Part shown: positions 16,348-25,776 of the stretch, piece after piece
Position numbering within the stretch: position 1 is the first letter of the stretch
Layout of the letters: every line of letters starts with the position of its first letter
From: Pseudomonas gingeri
Lineage (GTDB): Bacteria > Pseudomonadota > Gammaproteobacteria > Pseudomonadales > Pseudomonadaceae
Length of the DNA: 64,000 nucleotides
NCBI RefSeq assembly: GCF_013386165.1
Contig: NZ_JACAOS010000003.1
Coordinates: 910,343-974,342, forward strand
Reading direction: 5' to 3'
Program-made: the position numbers and the translations under genes
The notes under the pieces: generated by a model
What the model saw: only the letters and a program-made list of their open reading frames with translations
Database searches by the model: none
Told to the model about the DNA's origin: nothing

Positions 16348-17268
16348 TCATTCGAACTGCTGGCGATTCTCTGGAGTGATCAGTTTGAACGGCACCCAGA
16401 TCAGCGGTGAATCGAGGCTCTCGCCCCGGGCCAGGCGCAATGCAACCTCCACCGCGCCATTCGCCTGGCCGATGGCGTCCTGGAACACACTCACGGCCAT
16501 CTTGCCGTCGGCCATCAGTTTCAAGCCATCTGGGGTCCCATCAATGCCACCGACCCAATAGTCCTTGGCATTTTTACCCGCCTTTTCCAGCCCCATGATC
16601 GCGCCAATGGCCATCTCATCGTTATTGGCGGCGATGATCGAAAAGTCCAGGCCCGACTTGACCCAGTCGATAACAATGGCTGCCGCCTGGCTACGCTCCC
16701 AGTTACCGACCTTCTTCTGCACCACTTTCATATTCGGGTATTTAGCGACGACCTTTTCCACGTCTTCGGTGCGCATCAGCGAGGACTTGTTGTTCGGGTC
16801 CCCCACCAGGATCACCACGTTGCCCTTGTAGTTGGCACGGCGGGCCAGTTCTTCCATTTGCAACGTGCCGGACTCCACCTCGTCGGAACCGACGAATGCC
16901 GTCTGCGCCGGCCATTTGTCGGGGGTCGGATTACGGTTGACGAACACCAGGGGGATTTTCGCCGCACTGGCCAAGCGCAGCATCTCAGGGGCGCTCTTGG
17001 CATTGACCATGGCAACGACTATCGCGTCGACCTTGGAATTGACCAGGTTGCGAAACTGGCGCATCTGCAACTCGGTGCTGTCATGGCCATCCTCCATGAA
17101 GATATCGGCATCCAGCACGGCGGCGTGTTTCTGCACGCCATTGCGCAGGATGGTCTGGAAGTTGTCATCGTATTTGGCCATGGCCACACCCAATAGCGGC
17201 GTGGCGGCCTGGGCCAGGCCGGCCGTCAGGAAACTGAGACCCAAGGCAAGCGTTAACCACTGTTTCAT
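16348..17268 (-). CDS. Periplasmic sugar/polyol-binding protein beside a chemoreceptor
   Basis: A 306-residue type 1 binding protein with signal peptide (MKQWLTLALGLSFLTAGLAQ, cleavage after AQA). Blocks: GVAMAKYDDNFQTILRNGVQ, FRNLVNSKVDAIVVAMVNAK, VFVNRNPTPDKWPAQTAFVG, IIAANNDEMAIGAIMGLEKA and GGIDGTPDGLKLMADGK. It is closest by eye to inositol/rhizopine/ribose-type binding proteins. No permease or ATPase gene is near. It starts 17 bases after the stop of the chemoreceptor gene, with GGGAGA six bases before the ATG. Feeding the ligand signal to the receptor is thus a likely job. Confidence 0.85.
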   Translation of the reverse strand: MKQWLTLALGLSFLTAGLAQAATPLLGVAMAKYDDNFQTILRNGVQKHAAVLDADIFMEDGHDSTELQMRQFRNLVNSKVDAIVVAMVNAKSAPEMLRLASAAKIPLVFVNRNPTPDKWPAQTAFVGSDEVESGTLQMEELARRANYKGNVVILVGDPNNKSSLMRTEDVEKVVAKYPNMKVVQKKVGNWERSQAAAIVIDWVKSGLDFSIIAANNDEMAIGAIMGLEKAGKNAKDYWVGGIDGTPDGLKLMADGKMAVSVFQDAIGQANGAVEVALRLARGESLDSPLIWVPFKLITPENRQQFE

Positions 17269-17285
17269 GTTCGGTCTCCCCGGCG

Positions 17286-19277
17286 TCATACGCTGAAATG
17301 ATGGAGCAGCTCGCGCTGCACCTTGGCCATGTCCGACAGGCCCTGGCTGCTGCTGGCCGTACGCTCGGCGCCCTCGGCGGCTTGTTGGGCGGAGTCGTTG
17401 ATCTGGGTAACCATGCGGCTGGTTTCCTGCACCGTGGCACTCTGTTCCTCGGTGGCGGCAGCGATCTGAATGTTCATGTCGCGGATGGTGCCCACCGCCT
17501 CGCCCATGGCCACCAGCAATTCATCGGCGCCTGAGGCCAAGGTGACGCAGGTGTTGGATTGCGCCTGGCTTTCGTTCATCACCTGTACGGCAGAATGGAT
17601 CTTGCCCTGCATCTGGCCGATCATTTCCTGGATTTCGCTGGTCGAGGCCTGGGTGCGGCTGGCCAGGGAGCGCACTTCGTCAGCCACCACCGCAAATCCC
17701 CTGCCTTGCTCGCCGGCACGGGCCGCTTCAATGGCCGCATTGAGCGCCAACAGGTTGGTCTGTTCGGCAATGGTGCGAATCGCATCAACGATGCTGTCGA
17801 TGTTCTGGCCATATTTCTGCAGTTCGTCGGTGACCGCCGAGGCCTTGTTCACTTGCTCGGCCTGCTGGCGGATGTTGACGATCGTCTCGGCCACTCGCTG
17901 CTGCACCTTGTGGGTCAGTTCGCTGGTGTCGTCCACCGCGCTACGGGTGTCCTGTGCCCGTCGCGCGACTTCTTCGACGGTACTCTCCATCTCGGTCATC
18001 GCCGAAGCGGCGGAATGCAGGCGATCTTTCTGTTCATCGACGACCCGCGTGGTCTGCTCGCTGACCACCGCGTTGTCGCTCGCGGACTGGGCCAGGGTAT
18101 CGGCGGAGCCGATCAGCTCACGGAAGGTGGTCTGCAAGGATTGGGTCAGTTCGTTGAGGTAGCCGCCGAGTTCACCGAATTCATCTTTGCGACTGACATC
18201 GAAGCGCACCCGCATGTCGCCCCGGGTAAGCTGCTTCAACACCTCGCGAAAGGCCGCCAGCGGTCGACGCAGGCTGAAGGCCACCCAGGTGCCGATCACC
18301 ACGGCAGCCAACACCGCCAGCACGCAGACGATCAACAGCAGGCTGAGGCTGTTGCTGATGGTGACGTCAGCATCGCTTTTCGCCGCGCTGGCGACGTCAA
18401 GAGACTGGCCGCCAAACTCGCCAATCTTGTCCAGGGTCGCCTGCAGAGCGGCTTCCGTCGCCTGGCGTTGTTCGCGAACATGGTCGGCCAGGGTCGCTTG
18501 CTGCTGAAACGCACGGTACAGCCCATCGCTGCCGGTCAGGTCGTTGAGCAAACGGTTGACCATGACCGCGACGATGCGCCCTACCCTGGGGTCAACCGCC
18601 AAAAACGCCTGGACCCGCGAGCTGACCACCTCGTCCTGCAAGTTGAGCAGGCGCTGCAAGGTCACGATATCCGGCTTGGCGGCGTTGGCGGCCAGGCTGT
18701 CGTAGGATTTATTGACTTCCAGCAACAGCTTCTCTGCGGCGGCCAGCTGTTCATCGGCACCGGCACCGGCACTGCGCTCACGGGCGATATAGTCACGTAG
18801 ATAGCTGGTCAGCTGGACGCCCTGGCTGCTGCTGTAACCTTGCAGCTCCTGGGTCTGGGCAACTTGCGCCACATACTGGCGATGGGTTGCCATCAGGTTC
18901 TGGGCCTGTTCGACATACGCCGCGCTGAGCTGGCGTTGTTGAGCCAGGTTGTCGCGTAGCTGCGGGTGATCGCCGATGTAGGTCGGAATGCTCTCGAGCA
19001 ATTGGGTAAAGCGCACCAGGCTGTCGTTGAACGGCTGCTTGCCGTCGTCGATCTGCTTGGGGTCGTTGCTGATAAGCACAGCCAACAGTGCCTGATTGGC
19101 CCTGAGGATATGAACGTAAAGCTCGCTGGCCGCCCGGCTCAAGGGTGCAGATTGGCCGGTGATAATCGTCAAGCGTTCGCTGATCGAATGGGTGCTTCGA
19201 TAGCTGATACCCACCATGGTGAGCAACACCACCAACAACACGGCAAACCCGCCAATCACTCGTTGAAGAATGGTCAT
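17286..19277 (-). CDS. Methyl-accepting chemotaxis protein with large helical ligand domain
   Basis: A 663-residue chemoreceptor. TM1 is about residues 8-26, TM2 about 310-335; the roughly 280-residue periplasmic part between them is all-helical by composition and its size fits a helical bimodular (HBM-like) sensor. A HAMP domain follows, then the signalling hairpin with [20 protein letters not shown] and the tip sequence typical of MCPs. The C-terminus ends LLHHFSV without a CheR-binding pentapeptide. I chose ATG 19277 (AGAGGA upstream) over an earlier frame start. The next gene in the operon is a sugar-binding protein, suggesting indirect sensing. Confidence 0.9.
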   Translation of the reverse strand: MTILQRVIGGFAVLLVVLLTMVGISYRSTHSISERLTIITGQSAPLSRAASELYVHILRANQALLAVLISNDPKQIDDGKQPFNDSLVRFTQLLESIPTYIGDHPQLRDNLAQQRQLSAAYVEQAQNLMATHRQYVAQVAQTQELQGYSSSQGVQLTSYLRDYIARERSAGAGADEQLAAAEKLLLEVNKSYDSLAANAAKPDIVTLQRLLNLQDEVVSSRVQAFLAVDPRVGRIVAVMVNRLLNDLTGSDGLYRAFQQQATLADHVREQRQATEAALQATLDKIGEFGGQSLDVASAAKSDADVTISNSLSLLLIVCVLAVLAAVVIGTWVAFSLRRPLAAFREVLKQLTRGDMRVRFDVSRKDEFGELGGYLNELTQSLQTTFRELIGSADTLAQSASDNAVVSEQTTRVVDEQKDRLHSAASAMTEMESTVEEVARRAQDTRSAVDDTSELTHKVQQRVAETIVNIRQQAEQVNKASAVTDELQKYGQNIDSIVDAIRTIAEQTNLLALNAAIEAARAGEQGRGFAVVADEVRSLASRTQASTSEIQEMIGQMQGKIHSAVQVMNESQAQSNTCVTLASGADELLVAMGEAVGTIRDMNIQIAAATEEQSATVQETSRMVTQINDSAQQAAEGAERTASSSQGLSDMAKVQRELLHHFSV

Positions 19278-19410
19278 GGCTATCCTCTTTATTTTTGTAC
19301 TGACTCGAGCACGCGTTGCGCAGCGCACGAATCCTGCCGGTTTCGGGGTGACCTGGAAGGCTATCGGCGTGGCTATGGTCAACTTTAGACGCCGCTAGCC
19401 TTATCAACGC

Positions 19411-19980
19411 CTAATCAGTTGTATCGGTCGCAATGATGACCGCACTTTCATCGGTTATCGCCGCCGATCCGAATTTCTTTTCCCGCCGATCATTGATCCA
19501 GGTATCCACTTGAACGGGGAAGTTCGCCGGCGCTTTTCGTCCGAGTTTCCGGGCGAGATCAAGGATGGTTTGTTGAGCCAGGGCTTCTTCCATCCGGCTT
19601 TGTGCGGTCATCATCGCGACATGCACCGCGCAACCGCCCTCCAGTGCCCATGGAGGGGGGGAGCCTTCGAAAAGAGCACAACGCCCACGAATCTCGCGGC
19701 AATCGAAAATGAGCTTCTGGCCGTCAATTGCCCTGACGATATCCAGGACGCTTATTTCGTCAGCGGGGCGCGCCAGCTTGAACCCACCGCGTATGCCCTC
19801 AGTCGCCACCACCAGTTTTGCTTTCGCCAATTTGGTGAAGATTTTTGCCAGATAGTCCTGGGGCGCACCTTGCAACTCGGCAAGATCACGAACACTCGCT
19901 TCGCGGGTGTCCCCGCCAGGTCCTACCAGAAAAATCAGGCAGTGAATGCCGTACTCAACACCAGCGCTGTATAGAGACAT
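19411..19980 (-). CDS. Rrf2-family regulator with three cysteines
   Basis: A 189-residue Rrf2 protein. The N-terminal winged helix is clear (MSLYSAGVEYGIHCLIFL, EASVRDLAELQGAPQDYLAK, IRGGFKLARPADEISVLDIV). The region after it has three cysteines: FDCREIRGRCALF and, 15 residues on, EGGCAVH. This spacing class is that of Fe-S sensing Rrf2 proteins such as IscR, NsrR and RirA. It could sense iron, nitric oxide or redox state. The ATG at 19980 has GGAGAT five bases upstream. It is divergent from the NDH-2-like gene at 20270, a likely target. Confidence 0.87.
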   Translation of the reverse strand: MSLYSAGVEYGIHCLIFLVGPGGDTREASVRDLAELQGAPQDYLAKIFTKLAKAKLVVATEGIRGGFKLARPADEISVLDIVRAIDGQKLIFDCREIRGRCALFEGSPPPWALEGGCAVHVAMMTAQSRMEEALAQQTILDLARKLGRKAPANFPVQVDTWINDRREKKFGSAAITDESAVIIATDTTD

Positions 19981-20269
19981 GGGTATCTCCGACAAATTCA
20001 ATCGCCGAATATATCGATTTTCACCGTTTTCGACAAGGTGCGGGTACAGCACTCCCCTGCCAATTTTCAGCGGTTAACCCCTTTAAACCTGGAAATTCTT
20101 GATGGATCTCCGCTCCGATTCTCAGCTGACCGACGAGGTACTGCACAGAAAAATCCCTTGCCTTTGTTAACGGCGACCAATATTGTCGTAGTTATCGAGT
20201 CCACATGAGCTGACTCAACGAAGGTTCATGGGGCTAGGCAAAACCTTTTTTTCCAGCGGAGAGTTAAAA

Positions 20270-21472
20270 ATGAAGCAGCACATTTTGGTCATTGGCGCAG
20301 GTTTTGGTGGGATGTGGTCGGCACTCAGCGCCACGCGCCTGTTCAACCTCCATGGCCACAATGACGTCGAAGTCAGCGTCCTTGCTCCTCAAGCCGAGCT
20401 GCGCATACGTCCGCGCTTCTACGAGCAGAACGCTCATCTGCTGTCTGCACCGATCGGCGACCTGTTGAGTGCGGTGGGCGTCACATTCATCAAGGGCGCC
20501 GCAGAGTCCATCGATGTGCAGCAAAAACGCGTCGAGTACGTCGATGCCAGCGGTATGAAACTGTCCTGTCGCTACGACAAGCTGGTTCTGGCTACCGGCA
20601 GTCGACTCGCCATGCCGGGCATCCAAGGCGTAGCAGAGCATGCCTTCAATGTTGATCAGATCGAACAAGCCGTTCGCCTGGAAAACCATCTCAAATCGCT
20701 GGCACATCAGCCGCAAAGCAAGGCTCGCAATACCGTCGTGGTGGCGGGCGGCGGCTTCACCGGCATCGAAACGGCGGCTGAGATGCCAGCCCGCCTTCGT
20801 GCTGTCCTGGGTGAGGATGCCGATGTCAACGTGATCATTGTTGATCGTGGCGAAAAGGTCGGAGTCTCCATGGGCGCGGAAATCAGCACGTCCATCGCTG
20901 AGGCCAGCACAAAGCTGGGCGTCCACTGGCAGTTGGGGGCGTCGGTCGTGGCCGTTGATGAAAACGGCGTCACTCTGGACAACGGTCTGCACATCGAAGC
21001 CAAAACCGTGGTCTGGACCACCGGGGTGCGAGCCAGCGCCCTGACAGAGCAGATCCCGGGGGAGCGTGACTCCCTGGGCCGCCTGCATGTAGACGCCAAT
21101 CTGAAAGTGATTGGGCAGGAGGATATTTTTGCCACCGGCGATGTGGCCTACGCGGCCACCGACGATCTCGGCAACCGCGCCCTTATGACGTGCCAGCACG
21201 CCATTATGCTGGGGCGCTTTGCCGGCAATAACGTTGCCGCACAGATCCTCGGGGTTGACGCCACACCGTATCGCCAACCGAAATACGTGACCTGCCTGGA
21301 CCTTGGCGGGTGGGGCGCGGTTTATACGGAAGGCTGGGATCGCCAGGTAAAACTGGTCAAGGAAGAAGCCAAGTCGCTGAAAACACAAATCAACACGGTA
21401 TGGATTTACCCTCCCGCGGCAACCCCTGAATTGGCATGGGCAGCAGCAGACCCTCTCATTCCAATCGCTTGA
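20270..21472 (+). CDS. NDH-2-like NAD(P)/FAD-dependent oxidoreductase
   Basis: A 400-residue flavoprotein of the type II NADH dehydrogenase family. The N-terminal FAD site is ILVIGAGFGGMWSALSATRL, the second dinucleotide fold VVVAGGGFTGIETAAEMPAR, and the FAD-closing motif IFATGDVAYAA. Members pass electrons from NAD(P)H to quinones or other acceptors without pumping protons. The C-terminal amphipathic membrane helix of classic Ndh is short here, so it may be soluble or loosely attached. The start ATG 20270 has GGAGAG eight bases upstream. Its last 17 bases overlap the end of the convergent gene at 21456. The divergent Rrf2 protein may control it. Confidence 0.87.
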   Translation: MKQHILVIGAGFGGMWSALSATRLFNLHGHNDVEVSVLAPQAELRIRPRFYEQNAHLLSAPIGDLLSAVGVTFIKGAAESIDVQQKRVEYVDASGMKLSCRYDKLVLATGSRLAMPGIQGVAEHAFNVDQIEQAVRLENHLKSLAHQPQSKARNTVVVAGGGFTGIETAAEMPARLRAVLGEDADVNVIIVDRGEKVGVSMGAEISTSIAEASTKLGVHWQLGASVVAVDENGVTLDNGLHIEAKTVVWTTGVRASALTEQIPGERDSLGRLHVDANLKVIGQEDIFATGDVAYAATDDLGNRALMTCQHAIMLGRFAGNNVAAQILGVDATPYRQPKYVTCLDLGGWGAVYTEGWDRQVKLVKEEAKSLKTQINTVWIYPPAATPELAWAAADPLIPIA

Positions 21473-22283
21473 TATTCCCGTCCGCGGATCCGTCGTTGCC
21501 GGCAATGGTGATGTAGTCGGTGTAGAGCTGCGGCGCACCGGAGAAAGAAGCCAGTTCACGCCATTCGTCGTACATGCGCTCGCTTTCCGGGTGCTCGCGG
21601 ACGAATGTCAGGGCTTTTTCCGTTGAGACGTCCAGTTCCGGGTGAAAGGAGTTGAGGGAGTCCAGGCTTTCAATCTCCAGCATCACAGCGTATTGGTCGA
21701 GGCGGCTGCCGCCTTGCCCCTTGAGCATGTGAAACTTCCAGCCCGGATAGTCTTCGATCCGCTGAATATTGTCGGTGATGAACTGCTCGAACGTGTCTGC
21801 CGCCACGCCGGAGCGCAGGGCCAGGTTGTGGATTCCCACCACCCGGGCCAGCGGTTTCTGGCCAGGAGCGGCCTGGTAGTTGGGGCCTTCCGGCAGCGAG
21901 CTGTTGTTGTTCTCGGCCACTTGTGAATAGTGCGAGAAAATCGTCGGCAGCTCGGCAAAGGTCGAGAAGGTTTTCCACTCGGCAATCAGCGCCTGTGCCT
22001 GCGGATGATCGCGCCAGAACGCCTGCGCCTGGACGGTCTGGTCGCCGTTGCGGTCAATGTACTGGGCGTACTGTTCGGCGCCAGGTGCTTCATGGAGCAT
22101 CAGGTACTGATTTTCCCTCTCGCCGCGCAGCCCTTTCAACAAGGTCCACTGCCAGCCCGGATAAGCCGGGATCCCGACACCGCGCTCACGCACGAAGTTT
22201 TCGAAGTGCTCGGCCGTCACGCCTTTTTTCAGGTTGAGGCCAATGTAGTGCAGGCTGAAAACCGGACCGGATAATTGACTCAT
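21456..22283 (-). CDS. Tandem alpha/beta-barrel-like protein, copy 2 of the operon
   Basis: A 275-residue protein with no close family I can name. It is an internal duplication: residues about 8-115 (with FENFVRERGVGIPAYPGWQW, LLKGLRGERENQYLMLHE, AEWKTFSTFAE) repeat as 145-260 (FEQFITDNIQRIEDYPGWKF, MLKGQGGSRLDQYAVMLEIE, DEWRELASFSG). Each half has the pattern of a dimeric alpha/beta-barrel (Dabb/ABM/EthD-like) fold, as in heme-degrading or antibiotic-biosynthesis monooxygenases. The gene is last in the GT/radical-SAM/MFS operon and is paralogous to 23522-24325. Start ATG 22283 with GGAG six bases upstream. It may be an enzyme or a ligand-binding protein. Confidence 0.7.
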   Translation of the reverse strand: MSQLSGPVFSLHYIGLNLKKGVTAEHFENFVRERGVGIPAYPGWQWTLLKGLRGERENQYLMLHEAPGAEQYAQYIDRNGDQTVQAQAFWRDHPQAQALIAEWKTFSTFAELPTIFSHYSQVAENNNSSLPEGPNYQAAPGQKPLARVVGIHNLALRSGVAADTFEQFITDNIQRIEDYPGWKFHMLKGQGGSRLDQYAVMLEIESLDSLNSFHPELDVSTEKALTFVREHPESERMYDEWRELASFSGAPQLYTDYITIAGNDGSADGNIKRLE

Positions 22284-22361
22284 AACGACTCCATTGATTA
22301 ACAACGTCAGGCAGGATGAACAAGGTTTTGCCTTGAAACAGAAAACACCACCGCCATAGCC

Positions 22362-23525
22362 TCAACGCACGATGCGTCGGGCGCTGGAACAGACCAGCAA
22401 CATAATCACCACCCCGGCACTGAACGCCGTGGTCAGGCTGGAATGCCGAGCGACCAGTCCGATCAGCGCAGGACCGCTCAACAGACCCGTGTAGCCGATC
22501 AGGGTCACCGCCGAAAGCGCGAAACTCGACGGGACATCTGGTTGGTTGCCGGCGGCGGTGAACAGAACCGGTACGATATTGGACAGGCCCATGCCGACCA
22601 GGATGAACCCCGCGAGGGCAACGCCCGGGAGATTGACCGCGACGATCAGCAGCAGCCCAGCAGCAGCGCACGAACTGCCCAGCATCAGCATGCGTTGCCG
22701 GCCGAAAGCGTTGACCAGGCGGTCGCCATACAACCGGCCCAGCGCAACGGCGATGGAATAAAAGGTGTAGCCAAAACCGGCGTGGCTTTGTTCCAGGCCA
22801 CGCTCGGTGTGCAGGAAGACCGCCGACCAATCCAGCATCGCGCCTTCGATCATGAAGATGAAAAAGCACAACAGGGCAATGAACAGGGTCCCCGGATGCG
22901 CGAGCGCCTGAAACGTGCCGCCTGACTCGCCGGTTTCCGACGGGCATTTGGTGAGCAGGTGTGCGGATGCTTGAGTCACCACCAGCGCGATCAGCAGCAC
23001 CACCAGCAAAATCGCCTGCAACGGCATCAGCCCCGCCCACAGCAGCAGGCTGACGCCCCCTGCCCCCGCGACACTGCCGATACTGTAGAAACCATGAAAC
23101 CCGGACATCCTGGCCTGCCCGCTTTCCCGTTCGACAATCACCGCCTGGGCATTCATCGATACGTCCAGCAGGCCGTTCACCGCGCCAAAAACCAGCAATG
23201 CGCCGCCAAGCGCCATGGGAGAGCTGGCGCTCATCATGAACGGCAGGATGAGACAGAAGACCAGCGCGCAGGCGAGGATCAGTGCCCGGAAGCCGAACCT
23301 TGCGATGGCGCGTCCGGCAAACGGCATCACCAGCATGGAGCCCGCCGCAATACAGAACAGCAACAGGCCCAGCGTGCCGTCATCGATGTCGAGCCGGGAT
23401 TTGACAAAGGGAATCAGCGGCGCCCAGGACGCCATTCCCAACCCGGCAATGAAAAAGATGCGGCGTGTGGCGCGCTGCTGGTGCAGATTCGAACCGGCCC
23501 CCATGAGGGATACATTTATAGTCAT
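22362..23525 (-). CDS. MFS transporter of the GT/radical-SAM operon
   Basis: A 387-residue major facilitator with about 12 helices. The N-terminus has RRIFFIAGLGMASWAPLIPF and KSRLDIDDGTLGLLLFC, as in the YbjJ/FucP-like branch of small-molecule transporters, followed by GFHGFYSIGSVAGAGGVSLL. The start ATG 23525 overlaps the TGA of the upstream gene (ATGA), so translation is coupled. It lies between the two paralogous barrel-like genes. The likely job is export or import of the product or substrate of this cluster; direction cannot be told from sequence. Confidence 0.82.
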   Translation of the reverse strand: MTINVSLMGAGSNLHQQRATRRIFFIAGLGMASWAPLIPFVKSRLDIDDGTLGLLLFCIAAGSMLVMPFAGRAIARFGFRALILACALVFCLILPFMMSASSPMALGGALLVFGAVNGLLDVSMNAQAVIVERESGQARMSGFHGFYSIGSVAGAGGVSLLLWAGLMPLQAILLVVLLIALVVTQASAHLLTKCPSETGESGGTFQALAHPGTLFIALLCFFIFMIEGAMLDWSAVFLHTERGLEQSHAGFGYTFYSIAVALGRLYGDRLVNAFGRQRMLMLGSSCAAAGLLLIVAVNLPGVALAGFILVGMGLSNIVPVLFTAAGNQPDVPSSFALSAVTLIGYTGLLSGPALIGLVARHSSLTTAFSAGVVIMLLVCSSARRIVR

Positions 23526-24325
23526 AGGCTTTGCGCCACCGACAGATAGTCGGTGTAGATCTGTGGTGAGCCAGAAAACGAGGCCAACTGCTTCCACTCT
23601 TCGTACATCTGCTTGGTGTCCCGGTGTGCCCGGGCAAATTTCGCCGCCTCATCGGTAGCCATATCCGGCTCGGGGTAAAACACATCGAGGGCTTCCAGGC
23701 TCGCGATCTCCATCAGCACCACGTACTGGTCCAGACGGTTGCCCCGCTCGCCTTTGAGCAGGTGAAACTTCCAGTCCGGGTAGTCCTCGATGCGGTGGTG
23801 GTTTTGCTCAATGAAAGTCTCGAAGGTCTGCGCCTGAACATCCGGGCGCAGCGCGAGATTGTGGATGCCGATCACCCGGGCGATCGGCGCCTCACCCGGC
23901 CGTTCCTGATAGCGTGGACCATGGGGCACGGTGCTTTTTCTGTTTTCCGCCAGCAACCGGTAGTCGGTGTACAAGGTGGGCAATTCGCTGAAGGTGCCGT
24001 AGCGCTTCCATTCCCCAAGAGTGTCCAAGGCTTGGGGATGCGCTTGCCAGAACTGGCGGGCCAGGGCGGTTTTATTGCCATCGGCGGCCACGTAGCGATC
24101 CCGGGCCTCGGCGCTGTCGATTTCAAACAGCATCAGGTATTGCCCTGCCCGCTCACCACGCAACCCGCGCAACAAGGTCCAGCTCCAACCTGGATAGCAG
24201 GGAATATGCACACCCTTCTGGCGAACAAAGTGCTCGAACTGTTCCGGTGTGACACCGGCTTCAGTATCGATCGCGATGTAGTAGAGGCTGAAGACCGGCG
24301 CGGACAGGATGTTTGGCTGTTCCAT
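23522..24325 (-). CDS. Tandem alpha/beta-barrel-like protein, copy 1 of the operon
   Basis: A 267-residue paralogue of the protein at 21456-22283, with the same two repeated halves: FEHFVRQKGVHIPCYPGWSW and LLRGLRGERAGQYLMLFEID in the first, FETFIEQNHHRIEDYPDWKF and LLKGERGNRLDQYVVLMEIA in the second. Shared residues between halves and copies are Phe-Glu, Tyr-Pro-x-Trp, Lys/Arg-Gly-x-x-Gly-x-Arg and Gln-Tyr. It begins 11 bases after the radical SAM gene and overlaps the MFS gene by four bases. A homologous pair in one operon suggests a heteromer or two successive steps. Function unknown. Confidence 0.7.
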   Translation of the reverse strand: MEQPNILSAPVFSLYYIAIDTEAGVTPEQFEHFVRQKGVHIPCYPGWSWTLLRGLRGERAGQYLMLFEIDSAEARDRYVAADGNKTALARQFWQAHPQALDTLGEWKRYGTFSELPTLYTDYRLLAENRKSTVPHGPRYQERPGEAPIARVIGIHNLALRPDVQAQTFETFIEQNHHRIEDYPDWKFHLLKGERGNRLDQYVVLMEIASLEALDVFYPEPDMATDEAAKFARAHRDTKQMYEEWKQLASFSGSPQIYTDYLSVAQSL

Positions 24326-24336
24326 CGGCGGCCCCC

Positions 24337-25776
24337 TCAGGCTTGCGCTACAGCGAACTGGGTATTGATGACCGCTTCGACCAGCGTCACGCCGTCGGGC
24401 GTCAGGCTGACCAGGTCGCCATCAATGGTCACCAGGGCCTTATCCACCAAGGTATCGAGCGCACGGCTGATGATCGGATTGTCGTAAAGACTCCTGCCCT
24501 CAAAACGCTGTTTGAAGACCTTGTCGTCCACCGGAATCAGTGTCGAGAGTGCCATTTTGAAGGCGTTGACTTCACGCTGAAGCGGCGACATGCCACGGCT
24601 GCCTTCGATGGGCAGGCGGCCTTCGTCCAGGGCTTCCTTGTACTTTTTGTAGCCGGTGATGTTGATGGCTTCGGAGCGGGTACATTTCGAGCTGCCACCG
24701 AGACCGATCGCCACTTCCGGGTATTGGGAGTCGAGATCGGTGATGAGCCCTTTCCACTTCTCCGGCTGTCGATGGTTCTGGTGGAAGTACATGGTCGGGT
24801 GCTCGCGATACCCGGCGGACAGGTACTGCTCCACCAGCTCGCGCATCTGATACTGCTTGCCCAGGCCCGGGAAGGTCATGTTGTTGATATTGATCAGGCC
24901 TTTTTTCTGCCAATGGCTTTGTTTCTCCCCGGAGACGCCGGTCCGGGTTTTCATGAACTCTTCCATGTGCAACTTGCTGATGACCACATGGGAAAGCTCA
25001 AGCTCGAGGGACTTCTCCATGTCGTATTTCACATCGTCGACGCTCTGCCCGAGCATGCCGTAGATAAGGTCGACGCTGACCCAGTCCAGGCCGATTTCAC
25101 GGGCGTGATGGATGGTTTCCACACATTCGTCGGCGGAATGCATACGTCCGCAGGCCGAAATAATGCTGTCGTTGAAGGACTGGGTACCGAAGCTGATCTT
25201 GGTGAAGCCCAGCTCCTTGAGCAGCAACAGATAGGTTTTGTTCAGGGTGCCCGGCTCGCCCTCAAAACGCAGGGTGGCGGCCGAGAAGTTGAAATGGCTT
25301 CGGTAAAACTCCATCAGGCGGCGCAGTTCCAGCTCCGGCAGCAGCGAGGGTGTACCGCCAAAGATGTTGAATTCGCCCACTTCCGCCTGCGCCAGGCCCG
25401 GGACTTTCTGAAGCCACATCGTGGCTTCCTTGATGTTGTAATCGACCAGATCCCGGAACACCTGCTGCGACGAAGCGGCCTTGGGGTTCAGGATAACCGT
25501 CGGATACTGGCAGAAATGGCAACGGTAGCGGCAGGTGGGGATATAGGCCCACAGGTGGATCTGCTTGGCCTGCTTGATCTCGCGATCCATGTCGGCAAAA
25601 AAGGAGCCCAGCGGATAATCGGGAATATCACCCGGGAACACGTGGCAGCCGAACGGGTCGTTGAACACATACTCGAGAAAGGCGCTGTTATCCGGCTGTG
25701 AGAGAAACTCGTATATCCGCGGCGTGGGATAGTTCGGGTCGATATCGTTCAGTGAGTTCAGAGCTTCGCTGGTCAT
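24337..25776 (-). CDS. HemN/HemW-like radical SAM enzyme
   Basis: A 479-residue radical SAM protein. Cys82, Cys86 and Cys89 in TCRYRCHFCQYP form the CX3CX2C site of the 4Fe-4S cluster; NIFGGTPSLLPELELRRL is the glycine-rich SAM motif as in HemN and HemW, and a HemN-like C-terminal domain follows. HemN-like enzymes include coproporphyrinogen oxidases, the heme chaperone HemW, class C methylases and cyclopropanases of natural-product pathways, and heme-opening ChuW. The genomic company argues for a biosynthetic role. ATG 25776 overlaps the TGA of the glycosyltransferase gene (TGATG). Substrate unknown. Confidence 0.82.
   Translation of the reverse strand: MTSEALNSLNDIDPNYPTPRIYEFLSQPDNSAFLEYVFNDPFGCHVFPGDIPDYPLGSFFADMDREIKQAKQIHLWAYIPTCRYRCHFCQYPTVILNPKAASSQQVFRDLVDYNIKEATMWLQKVPGLAQAEVGEFNIFGGTPSLLPELELRRLMEFYRSHFNFSAATLRFEGEPGTLNKTYLLLLKELGFTKISFGTQSFNDSIISACGRMHSADECVETIHHAREIGLDWVSVDLIYGMLGQSVDDVKYDMEKSLELELSHVVISKLHMEEFMKTRTGVSGEKQSHWQKKGLININNMTFPGLGKQYQMRELVEQYLSAGYREHPTMYFHQNHRQPEKWKGLITDLDSQYPEVAIGLGGSSKCTRSEAINITGYKKYKEALDEGRLPIEGSRGMSPLQREVNAFKMALSTLIPVDDKVFKQRFEGRSLYDNPIISRALDTLVDKALVTIDGDLVSLTPDGVTLVEAVINTQFAVAQA

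Noticed and set aside
20264..21559. 431-codon frame antisense to the NDH-2-like gene
   Set aside because: The plus-strand gene has clear FAD motifs and a ribosome site; the antisense frame has neither.
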